Shown one piece after another: positions 1 through 5,200 of a stretch of DNA of 7,242 bases. The notes beneath the pieces were generated by a model. That model saw nothing but the letters and a program-made list of their open reading frames with translations. It did not search any database and was not told where the DNA came from. The stretch covers positions 1 through 7,242 of the forward strand of contig JAISAF010000114.1 of NCBI GenBank assembly GCA_031266855.1, read 5' to 3'. Each line of letters starts with the position of its first letter. The first letter of the stretch is position 1. The translations under genes and the position numbers were made by a program. This DNA is from Spirochaetales bacterium. GTDB taxonomy: Bacteria; Spirochaetota; Spirochaetia; DTKZ01.

Positions 1-27
1 TCTTTTTTCAAAGAAGCGGTACGTTTT

Positions 28-62
28 CCCGCCCGGCGTAGGCAGAGCCTACGCCGGGCGGG
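28..62. repeat. Perfect 16-bp hairpin, CGGCGTAG family
   Basis: Arms 28-43 and 47-62 are perfect reverse complements separated by the 3-base loop AGA. The stem is very GC-rich. The core CGGCGTAG/CTACGCCG recurs in the imperfect hairpin at 3528-3551, so this looks like a member of a dispersed hairpin family rather than a gene-specific structure. There is no T-run on either side that would make it a standard intrinsic terminator. Confidence 0.9.
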
Positions 63-71
63 GGCTGGTCC

Positions 72-96
72 GCGAATTTGCATTCTGCAAATTCGC
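72..96. repeat. Perfect 11-bp hairpin with ATTTGC/GCAAAT core
   Basis: Arms 72-82 and 86-96 are exact reverse complements around the loop TTC. The core ATTTGC...GCAAAT is shared with the hairpins at 136-155, 180-228 and 3412-3429, which differ in outer stem bases and loop. This suggests one hairpin family with variable ends. Confidence 0.88.
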
Positions 97-112
97 TCGC
101 TGCGCGGCGCAA

Positions 113-235
113 GGGATTGCAGCGGAAAGCCCACAGGATTTGCATTGGCAAATCCGAGGACTTGGAGCGGAAAGCCCGGTTTTTTGCGGATAGGGAATTT
201 GCGGCGCAAATTCCCTATCCGCAAAAAATGCGCCC
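113..235 (+). repeat. Modular dispersed hairpin element, copy A
   Basis: The segment 113-185 is the reverse complement of 3382-3454 with 71 of 73 bases identical; both differences are in the loop of the inner hairpin (GGATTTGC at 136-143 and GCAAATCC at 148-155, loop ATTG). The 12-base string AGCGGAAAGCCC occurs on both sides of this hairpin (121-132 and 166-177). A second hairpin follows at 180-228, and the linker 223-235 matches 3351-3363 in reverse complement with one mismatch. No transposase is encoded, so if mobile the element would need help in trans. This is a non-coding, REP/MITE-like repeat by structure; the class is inferred. Confidence 0.85.
180..228. repeat. Perfect 23-bp hairpin inside copy A
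   Basis: Arms 180-202 and 206-228 are perfect reverse complements with loop GGC. The arm begins with six T and the opposite arm ends with six A, so in RNA of either strand the U-run comes first and pairs with the A-run. This is the opposite order from an intrinsic terminator. In the related copy at 3351-3454 the T-run and A-run are kept but the stem between them is entirely different. Confidence 0.9.
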
Positions 236-296
236 GAAGACGGTCGCTTTCCGATAGGTATTGGATTGTAGTGGCCGCTGACGCGACCCCGGAATG

Positions 297-359
297 CGCC
301 CTTTTTGACTGGGAAATGTGCTATAATGACTGGACAATGGGCTATAATGACCGGGCAAA
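297..359 (+). repeat. 21-bp tandem repeat with two TATAAT boxes
   Basis: Units at 318-338 and 339-359 match at 17 of 21 positions, and a more degenerate unit at 297-317 keeps GACTGG and AAT at the same phase. TATAAT occurs at 322-327 and 343-348, exactly two helical turns apart; the first is preceded by TGC, an extended -10 arrangement. A TTGACT at 305-310 is only 11 bases from the first box, too close for a normal sigma70 promoter. The repeat could be a promoter cluster or regulator-binding array upstream of the 397-426 promoter, or a neutral tandem repeat. Confidence 0.7.
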
Positions 360-396
360 GTAAAGGAGGAAACCCTGTTTTACCTTATATTCGTCC

Positions 397-426
397 TTGA
401 CTGTATCCGGGAAAAAGGGCTATACT
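397..426 (+). promoter_or_regulatory. Sigma70-type promoter for the 466-1308 unit
   Basis: A -35 box TTGACT (397-402) and a -10 box TATACT (421-426) are separated by 18 bases. Transcription would begin near 433, leaving about 33 bases of leader before the ATG at 466. No other comparably good promoter lies immediately upstream of that gene. Confidence 0.65.
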
Positions 427-465
427 AGTAGGGACTGCAAAATTTTCATTTGAGAAGGGATGAGG

Positions 466-762
466 ATGGATACAATTGAGAATGTATGCAAGGAATTGGA
501 GAAAATCGTCGCAGACATAACAGCAAAGGGAGCGGCGAATGTTGATATCGCGGGGTGCGTGGGAAATATAGATAAGATATCGCTGGCTGCTGAGTCTTTG
601 GGAATGAAATCCGGGAAAAAACTTATTGATAATCTTTCGGGGGTGTTGAAGTCTTTTAAGGAGGGCAAATCCGAAGAGGGCAGTGTTTCTGTCCGGGTTA
701 CGGCGCTGGATTTTTATATTAAAAATGTTTTGAGTAATCAGGGAACTGTTGAAGAGATATAA
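466..762 (+). CDS. Small helical protein of unknown function (98 aa)
   Basis: I do not recognise this protein. It is acidic, has no signal peptide or membrane segment, and should be mostly helical: roughly residues 2-21, 33-46, 50-66 and 74-90, with a Gly/Ala/Asn break near 22-30. It contains two Cys (8 and 31). I chose the ATG at 466 because AAGGGA at 455-460 sits 5 bases upstream, a proper ribosome-binding spacing; the ATG at 460 in the same frame overlaps that site and would add only Met-Arg. The gene follows a good promoter and ends 3 bases before the Nudix start, so the two are probably cotranscribed. The pattern around IDKISLAAESLGM recalls the four-helix HPt phosphotransfer fold, but no phospho-accepting His is present, so this is only a weak guess. 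Confidence 0.75.
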   Translation: MDTIENVCKELEKIVADITAKGAANVDIAGCVGNIDKISLAAESLGMKSGKKLIDNLSGVLKSFKEGKSEEGSVSVRVTALDFYIKNVLSNQGTVEEI

Positions 763-765
763 TGA

Positions 766-1308
766 ATGTTTCGTTTTTGTCCTGCCTGCGCGTCTTCGGC
801 AATATCGTTTGAGCGGAACAGGGTTTTCCGTTGTCCTGAGTGCGGTTTTGTGTATTATCACAATACGGCTGCCGCTACGGGTTGTATTATCTGTGTTCCT
901 GATAAAAACGCCGTAGTATTCCTTGTGCGGGCAAAGGACCCTGCCCGTGGCAAACTTGATTTCCCCGGCGGTTTCGTTGATCCGGGGGAGGGCGCTCTGG
1001 AAGGTTTGCGGCGCGAATGCCTCGAAGAGCTGGGCTGGGAGGCGCCGCCGGATTTTTCCTTTCTGGCTTCTTTTCCAAATGTATATCCCTATAAAGGCAT
1101 CACTTACAGAACCTGCGACTTGTTTTTTACTATTTCCGTTCCGGGTTTACGGGAGGGGGATTTCCGGCTCGAAGAGAGCGAAATCTCCGCGCTTCGTTTC
1201 GCGGATCCTCATGCTATTAATTTTGATGACCTGGCTTTTGATTCCACGCGGCGGGCTTTGAAGGCGTACCTGGAGAATGAAGAATATAAAATGAAGAATG
1301 CAAAATGA
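766..1308 (+). CDS. Nudix hydrolase with N-terminal zinc ribbon
   Basis: The 180-aa product has a zinc ribbon (C5-x2-C8 and C23-x2-C26) followed by a Nudix domain. The Nudix box fits GX5EX7REUXEEXGU: G69, E75, R83-E84, E87-E88, G90, W91, so the Mg-binding glutamates are present; Cys85 sits where a larger hydrophobic residue is usual. Nudix enzymes hydrolyse nucleoside diphosphate-linked compounds; the zinc ribbon resembles that of NADH pyrophosphatases, but the substrate cannot be read here and I see no clear NudC-type SQPWP motif. It is presumably cytosolic. The ATG at 766 follows the previous stop (760-762) by 3 bases with a weak GAAGAGA site, suggesting translational coupling. The last dozen residues are encoded by a 14-bp tandem repeat (1276-1313) that also supplies the stop, so the C-terminus is probably not ancestral. 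Confidence 0.92.
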   Translation: MFRFCPACASSAISFERNRVFRCPECGFVYYHNTAAATGCIICVPDKNAVVFLVRAKDPARGKLDFPGGFVDPGEGALEGLRRECLEELGWEAPPDFSFLASFPNVYPYKGITYRTCDLFFTISVPGLREGDFRLEESEISALRFADPHAINFDDLAFDSTRRALKAYLENEEYKMKNAK

Positions 1309-1313
1309 AGAAT
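1276..1313 (+). repeat. 14-bp tandem repeat across the Nudix stop codon
   Basis: AATGAAGAAT occurs at 1276, 1290 and 1304, an exact 14-bp period, with 4-base spacers ATAA and GCAA. The stop codon TGA (1306-1308) lies in the third unit. Because 14 is not a multiple of 3, gain or loss of one unit would change the reading frame at the C-terminus. The array runs directly into the inverted-repeat element starting near 1319. Confidence 0.85.
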
Positions 1314-1318
1314 TTTTA

Positions 1319-1466
1319 CCGCTAGGTCGAAAAAGTCGAAGAAGTTTTTGATCTTAATTAAGGTTTTTACTTTTCCTTTCTTTGCTTCTTCGCCCTTGCC
1401 AGTTTTCGACTTCGCGGTTATTCTTTCTTCTCTTCGGTTTTGCCGTTTTCCGGCTTCGCGGTAAAA
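1319..1466. repeat. Inverted-end dispersed element, copy 1
   Basis: The left end (1319-1331) and right end (1405-1417) form an imperfect 13-bp inverted repeat with two mismatches, of the type CCGCGAAGTCGAA / TTCGACTTCGCGG. The block 1374-1419 matches 3746-3791 at 43 of 46 bases in the same orientation, and AAGTTTTTGATCT (1342-1354) recurs at 3715-3727, while the bases between these blocks differ. A further partial end, GGCTTCGCGGTAAAA, lies near 1452-1466. The pyrimidine-rich sequence is open in the frame of the downstream lipoprotein gene but is not believed to be translated. Confidence 0.75.
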
Positions 1467-1510
1467 ACCGCCTTGCGCAAACGGAGGCGAATCCGGTAGT
1501 ATTCATTTAT

Positions 1511-3340
1511 ATGAAACCCGATCTGAAAATGAGACCCGCTCTGAAAAGACGCCTGGGGATTCCGGCCCTGCTGGCGCTCCTCGCGCTCGCGGCCTGCTCC
1601 GATCCGCCGCCGCTGATACACGGCGACGGCGGGGATATGATTCTCAGCGCCGACAACATTCCCGGCACACTGCGCATCGAAAAACCCCTGAAATGGGAAA
1701 CCGGAAACTCCGGCGGCGTCTGGTATGACACATACCCGGACGACCCCAAAAGTTACAACCCATTTTCAAATCTGGACGGCAGCCACCTTACCGTAACCAG
1801 CTTCATGCTCGATTATCTTTTTGACTACGACACCGATAAACGGGAATGGTCGGGCCGCATCGTCGAAAGTTTTGAAATTGTGGCCGACGAAAAAAATGAC
1901 ACCATGGAACTGCGCTGCCGCCTGCGCGGCAATATCTACTGGTCGGACGGCAGGCAAATGACAGCCGACGATATGATCTTCTGGTATGACGAAATCTGCG
2001 GCGACAGGGACATCTACCCCCTGGGCTATCAGGGCCAGTTCGTCAATATGGACGACGGCAGCCGCGAGCGTATTCTCATGAAAAAAACCGGCTATTTAAG
2101 TTTCTCATATATTTTCCCCCGTGTTGTACAGAACCCCTGCCTTATGGTGAACTCAGGCAGTATAGTACCCCGGCACATCTGGGAACCAGCAAAAAAAGAA
2201 GGAAAGGACGCCATTATGGACCTGTGGAACCTCAACACCCCGCCGGAGCAGCTTGTGGGAAACGGCGCCTTCCTTCTGGAACGTTATGTGCCAGGTGAAC
2301 GCCTCATCTTCAAAAAAAATCCCCGCTACTGGATGAAAGACGATGCCGGGAATTCCATGCCCTACATTGACAGAATCGTCCTGACACGCACACCCGACCC
2401 CAACGCCGAACTCCTGAAATTCCAAAAAGGCGAAGTGGAGTCTTACGGCCTTCGCGGCAAGGACATTGCCACACTGCTGCCGGAATCAGAAAAAAACGGC
2501 TACTCCGTATGGAACGGCGGCCCCTCAGGTTCCTACAGCCTCCTCATTTTTAACCAGAACCCCGCCAAAATCAGCGCCGCGAAACACGCCTGGTTTACCA
2601 ACCCCGACTTCCGCAAAGCCATAAGCTGCCTTGTAGACCGTCAGGCAATTGTCAACCTCGTACTCAACGGCCTGGGATCGCCCCTGTACCACATTATCTC
2701 CGAATCCAACTATTTCTATAACGCCAGCCTCGCAAGCCCCTGCGCCTACGATCCGGCGCAGGCAAAAGAGTATCTACAAAAAGCCGGCTTCCGCTGGTCA
2801 CAGGAAACAGGCGAATGCCAGGACGCGCACGGCAATCCCGTTGTTTTTGACATTATGACAGGCAACCCCGACCCAATCATCGCGGATTACCTCAACATCA
2901 TCATTCAGGACATGCAGGAACTCGGCATCAAAGCCGTACTCCAAATCGTCGACCCCAACGTCTTCTCCGACAAACTCCTAAACACCTACGAATGGGACTG
3001 CACCCTGATGGGCTTCGGCTTTCCCCTCTTCCCCGAACAGTGGTACAACGTCTGGCTCTCCAACGGCAACCGCCACTACTGGCACCCGAAACAGGAGGAA
3101 CCCACCCAGGACTGGGAAAAACGCATCGACATCCTCTACCGCGAACTAGTCCACACCTACGACGAAAAAAAAGTACGCCGGCTCTACGACGAGTTTCAGG
3201 AAACCCTCATCAGTAACATGGTCATCATCCCCCTCGTGCGCACCTATACCTTCATGGCCGTATACAAACGCTGGGCCAACATCAACTGGGACGTGCGGCA
3301 TTCCATAGGCGACGATTACATCAAAGTATTCCTTAATTAA
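1511..3340 (+). CDS. Family 5 solute-binding lipoprotein (OppA/DppA-like)
   Basis: The product (609 aa from the ATG at 1511) is an ABC-importer extracellular solute-binding protein of the SBP_bac_5 family, which captures peptides, nickel or other small solutes. Residues 8-28 form a signal peptide (basic KRR, hydrophobic run) ending in a LAAC lipobox, so Cys29 is the predicted lipid-anchored residue. Family hallmarks follow: a YNPF segment, then LRGNIYWSDGRQMTADDMIF, then KKNPRYW and the IDRIVLTRTPD stretch. Length is normal to slightly long. The frame is open upstream to 1382, but that part is dispersed repeat. ATG 1529 is an alternative start (Cys would be residue 23). No ribosome site is well placed: GGAGG at 1483-1487 is 23 bases before 1511. 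A weak promoter-like pair, TTGCGC (1473-1478) and TAGTAT (1497-1502), would give an almost leaderless message. No permease or ATPase genes are adjacent, so its partners lie elsewhere and its ligand is unknown. Confidence 0.9.
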   Translation: MKPDLKMRPALKRRLGIPALLALLALAACSDPPPLIHGDGGDMILSADNIPGTLRIEKPLKWETGNSGGVWYDTYPDDPKSYNPFSNLDGSHLTVTSFMLDYLFDYDTDKREWSGRIVESFEIVADEKNDTMELRCRLRGNIYWSDGRQMTADDMIFWYDEICGDRDIYPLGYQGQFVNMDDGSRERILMKKTGYLSFSYIFPRVVQNPCLMVNSGSIVPRHIWEPAKKEGKDAIMDLWNLNTPPEQLVGNGAFLLERYVPGERLIFKKNPRYWMKDDAGNSMPYIDRIVLTRTPDPNAELLKFQKGEVESYGLRGKDIATLLPESEKNGYSVWNGGPSGSYSLLIFNQNPAKISAAKHAWFTNPDFRKAISCLVDRQAIVNLVLNGLGSPLYHIISESNYFYNASLASPCAYDPAQAKEYLQKAGFRWSQETGECQDAHGNPVVFDIMTGNPDPIIADYLNIIIQDMQELGIKAVLQIVDPNVFSDKLLNTYEWDCTLMGFGFPLFPEQWYNVWLSNGNRHYWHPKQEEPTQDWEKRIDILYRELVHTYDEKKVRRLYDEFQETLISNMVIIPLVRTYTFMAVYKRWANINWDVRHSIGDDYIKVFLN

Positions 3341-3350
3341 ATTTCAGGAA

Positions 3351-3454
3351 GGGCGCGTTTTTTTGCCCGCATGCGCGGGCAAAAAAACCGGGCTTTCCGC
3401 TCCAAGTCCTCGGATTTGCCCACGCAAATCCTGTGGGCTTTCCGCTGCAATCCC
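3351..3454 (-). repeat. Modular dispersed hairpin element, copy B
   Basis: This is the inverted counterpart of the element at 113-235. Bases 3382-3454 match its reverse complement at 71 of 73 positions, the inner hairpin (3412-3429) keeping its stem but having a different loop. The outer hairpin is TTTTTTTGCCCGC (3358-3370), loop ATGC, GCGGGCAAAAAAA (3375-3387): the T/A flanks match copy A, but the stem inside is new. The element begins about 10 bases after the lipoprotein stop. The A-run follows rather than precedes the stem on both strands, so it is not a standard terminator, though such a strong stem could still affect mRNA 3' ends. Confidence 0.85.
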
Positions 3455-3482
3455 TCGCGCGGGCGGCAACGCGGAATCAGAA

Positions 3483-3503
3483 TTTACCGCGAAGTCGAAG
3501 AAG
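3483..3503 (-). repeat. Half copy of the inverted-end element
   Basis: TTTACCGCGAAGTCGAAG and the following bases are the exact reverse complement of the conserved end seen near 1405-1420 and 6127-6142. It is followed by AAGTTTTTGTTCTTTG, similar to the internal block at 1342-1354. No matching opposite end is found close by, so this is a solo end or a copy whose other end is the unit at 3746-3791. Confidence 0.65.
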
Positions 3504-3527
3504 TTAAATAAGTTTTTGTTCTTTGCT

Positions 3528-3578
3528 CGGCGCAGTCTCCAGACTACGCCGGGATTAGAAGCAAGGCTCCAGCCTTGC
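3528..3578. repeat. Two adjacent hairpins with CC loops
   Basis: The first pairs 3528-3538 with 3541-3551 (11 bp, one mismatch, core CGGCG.AG). The second pairs GCAAGGCT (3561-3568) with AGCCTTGC (3571-3578), 8 bp perfect. Both have the two-base spacer CC. The first shares its core with the 28-62 hairpin. They lie in the 495-base gap between the convergent lipoprotein and metY genes, which has no credible gene. Confidence 0.8.
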
Positions 3579-3595
3579 ACCTTTAAAATCATGCC

Positions 3596-3628
3596 ACAGA
3601 AATAATTGCCTTTGGCAATTATTTCTGT
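3596..3628. repeat. Perfect 15-bp AT-rich hairpin
   Basis: Arms 3596-3610 and 3614-3628 are exact reverse complements around the loop TTT (ACAGAAATAATTGCC / GGCAATTATTTCTGT). It differs in composition from the GC-rich hairpins beside it. No T-run follows on the + strand and no suitable tract appears on the - strand, so a terminator role for the convergent genes is possible but not evident. Confidence 0.85.
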
Positions 3629-3698
3629 ACAAATTGCACATAACGTTTTTTTCCGCAAAGAAATTGCGAGGCGGTACTTCATAAAAAATCAGAATTTT

Positions 3699-3791
3699 GA
3701 CTGGCAAGCCGAATAAGTTTTTGATCTCGCGTCTTTTCTTCAATTTCCTTTCTTTGTTTCTTCGCCCTTGCCAGTCTTCGACTTAGCGGTT
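3699..3791. repeat. Inverted-end dispersed element, copy 2
   Basis: GACTGGCAAG (3699-3708) and CTTGCCAGTC (3767-3776) are a perfect 10-bp inverted repeat. The block 3746-3791 is 43/46 identical to 1374-1419, and 3715-3727 repeats 1342-1354. Between these blocks the sequence differs between copies, again a conserved-frame, variable-middle pattern. It ends about 45 bases beyond the metY stop codon. Confidence 0.75.
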
Positions 3792-3835
3792 TTTCTTTTT
3801 CTTCCTCCATGTCCGCCGCCACGCGGCAGACAGCG

Positions 3836-5131
3836 TTATGCGCCAAAAGCCTGTTCCAAATCGGCGATAATATCCGCGATGTTTTCCGTACCAATGGAAA
3901 GCCGTATGGTATTCGGCTTTATCCCCTGTTCCAGAAGTTCTTCCTGAGTACACTGCGAATGGGTTGTCGTTGCCGGATGAATTACAAGGGACTTCACATC
4001 CGCGACATTCGCAAGCAGGGAAAAAATCCGCAGCCGGTCAATAAACTCCTGAGCTTCCCCTGCCCCGCCCTTTATTTCAAAAGTAAAAATCGAAGCCGCT
4101 CCCCTGGGAAAATATTTTTTGTACAACGCGTGGGAAGGATCATCGGGCAAACACGGATGGTGGACTTTTTCCACATTAGGATGGTTTTTCAGGTAATCAA
4201 CAACCTTGAGCGCGTTTTCCACATGCCGCTCGACACGCAGAGAAAGGGTCTCCACTCCCTGGAGCAGCAAAAAAGCGTTGAAAGGGGATATGGCCGCCCC
4301 GGTATCGCGCAAAAGAATTGCCCGTATCTTTGTTACAAAAGCGGCGGGGCCGGCCGCCTTTGTAAAGGAAAGTCCGTGGTAACTGGGATTCGGCCCGGTA
4401 ATCAAAGGGAACTTCCCCGAAGCCTCCCAGTCAAACTTCCCGGAGTCCACAATAATGCCGCCCAGGGTTGTACCATGGCCGCCTATGAATTTCGTCGCGG
4501 AATGGACAATAATATCAGCCCCGTACTCAATTGGCCGCATCAGGTACGGAGTAGTAAACGTCGCGTCCACCACCAGAGGGATTCCGTTCGCGTGCGCCAG
4601 TTTCGCGATCTCCTCAATATCGATAATATTCGAATGCGGATTTCCCAGGCTTTCGATGAAAATGGCCCTGGTAGCGGGCTGTATCGCCTTCGCGAAGCCA
4701 TCCTTCTCCAGCGGATCCACGAAACTTGTGGTAATACCGTACAGCGGAAGCGTATGAGCCAGAAGATTATAGGTTCCCCCATAAATCGTCTTCGCGGACA
4801 CAATATGATCCCCGGCCTGCGCGAGATTCAAAAACGTATAGGTAACAGCCGCGGCGCCCGAAGCAAGAGCAAGAGCCGCAACGCCCCCTTCCAGAGCGGC
4901 AAGACGTCTTTCCAGAACATCCTGGGTCGGGTTTGTCAGCCGGCCATAAATATTGCCCGCGTCCTCAAGGCTGAACCGCGCCGCCGCGTGCGCCGCGTTA
5001 TGAAAAACGTACGAAGTTGTCTGGTAAACCGGAACCGCCCGCGAGTCCGTAGCCGGATCCGCGGACTCCTGTCCGATATGAAGCTGTTTTGTCTCAAAGG
5101 CCCATGAACTTGTATCCTTTTCTTTTGCCAT
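3836..5131 (-). CDS. metY: O-acetylhomoserine sulfhydrylase (MetY)
   Basis: The 431-aa protein is a PLP enzyme of the Cys/Met-metabolism family, of the length usual for MetY. It is expected to convert O-acetylhomoserine plus sulfide to homocysteine and acetate in the cytosol. Visible features: the YGRLTNPT phosphate-contact segment at 62-69, SGAAA at 91-95, the stacking Tyr117 in KTIYGGT, Asp189 for the pyridine nitrogen (VVDATFTTPYL), and the PLP lysine Lys214 in SATKFIGGHG; NTIRLSIGTE near the C-terminus carries the substrate carboxylate-binding Arg. A strong AAGGAG (5140-5145) lies 8 bases before the ATG. A cystathionine gamma-synthase or methionine gamma-lyase is the main alternative, but length, sequence and the nearby acetyl-type metA favour MetY. 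The PoNi-like gene lies 69 bases upstream on the same strand, so readthrough from it is possible; I see no clear separate promoter. Confidence 0.93.
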   Translation of the reverse strand: MAKEKDTSSWAFETKQLHIGQESADPATDSRAVPVYQTTSYVFHNAAHAAARFSLEDAGNIYGRLTNPTQDVLERRLAALEGGVAALALASGAAAVTYTFLNLAQAGDHIVSAKTIYGGTYNLLAHTLPLYGITTSFVDPLEKDGFAKAIQPATRAIFIESLGNPHSNIIDIEEIAKLAHANGIPLVVDATFTTPYLMRPIEYGADIIVHSATKFIGGHGTTLGGIIVDSGKFDWEASGKFPLITGPNPSYHGLSFTKAAGPAAFVTKIRAILLRDTGAAISPFNAFLLLQGVETLSLRVERHVENALKVVDYLKNHPNVEKVHHPCLPDDPSHALYKKYFPRGAASIFTFEIKGGAGEAQEFIDRLRIFSLLANVADVKSLVIHPATTTHSQCTQEELLEQGIKPNTIRLSIGTENIADIIADLEQAFGA

Positions 5132-5200
5132 CGCTTTATCTCCTTATCAGGTTTGTAAACAGCCGAAGCGTTATGCGCGGCAGCGCCGCACCTGGTTATT

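Noticed and set aside
145..363. 72-aa open frame on the + strand
   Set aside because: It is built from the hairpins and the tandem repeat, has no ribosome site and no recognisable protein features.
364..376. Strong AAGGAGG-like site near 363-369
   Set aside because: No ATG, GTG or TTG follows at a usable distance; a CTG at 374 would give only a 17-codon frame. Not supported as a gene.
385..861. 158-aa frame on the - strand
   Set aside because: It is antisense to the 98-aa gene and the Nudix start, which have better starts, context and family evidence.
3358..3387. Rho-independent terminator after the lipoprotein gene
   Set aside because: The T-run is 5' and the A-run 3' of the stem on both strands, the reverse of a terminator, and the structure belongs to the dispersed element.
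3809..5107. 432-aa frame on the + strand
   Set aside because: It is a shadow of metY on the opposite strand: Arg-rich, no domain, and metY is unambiguous.
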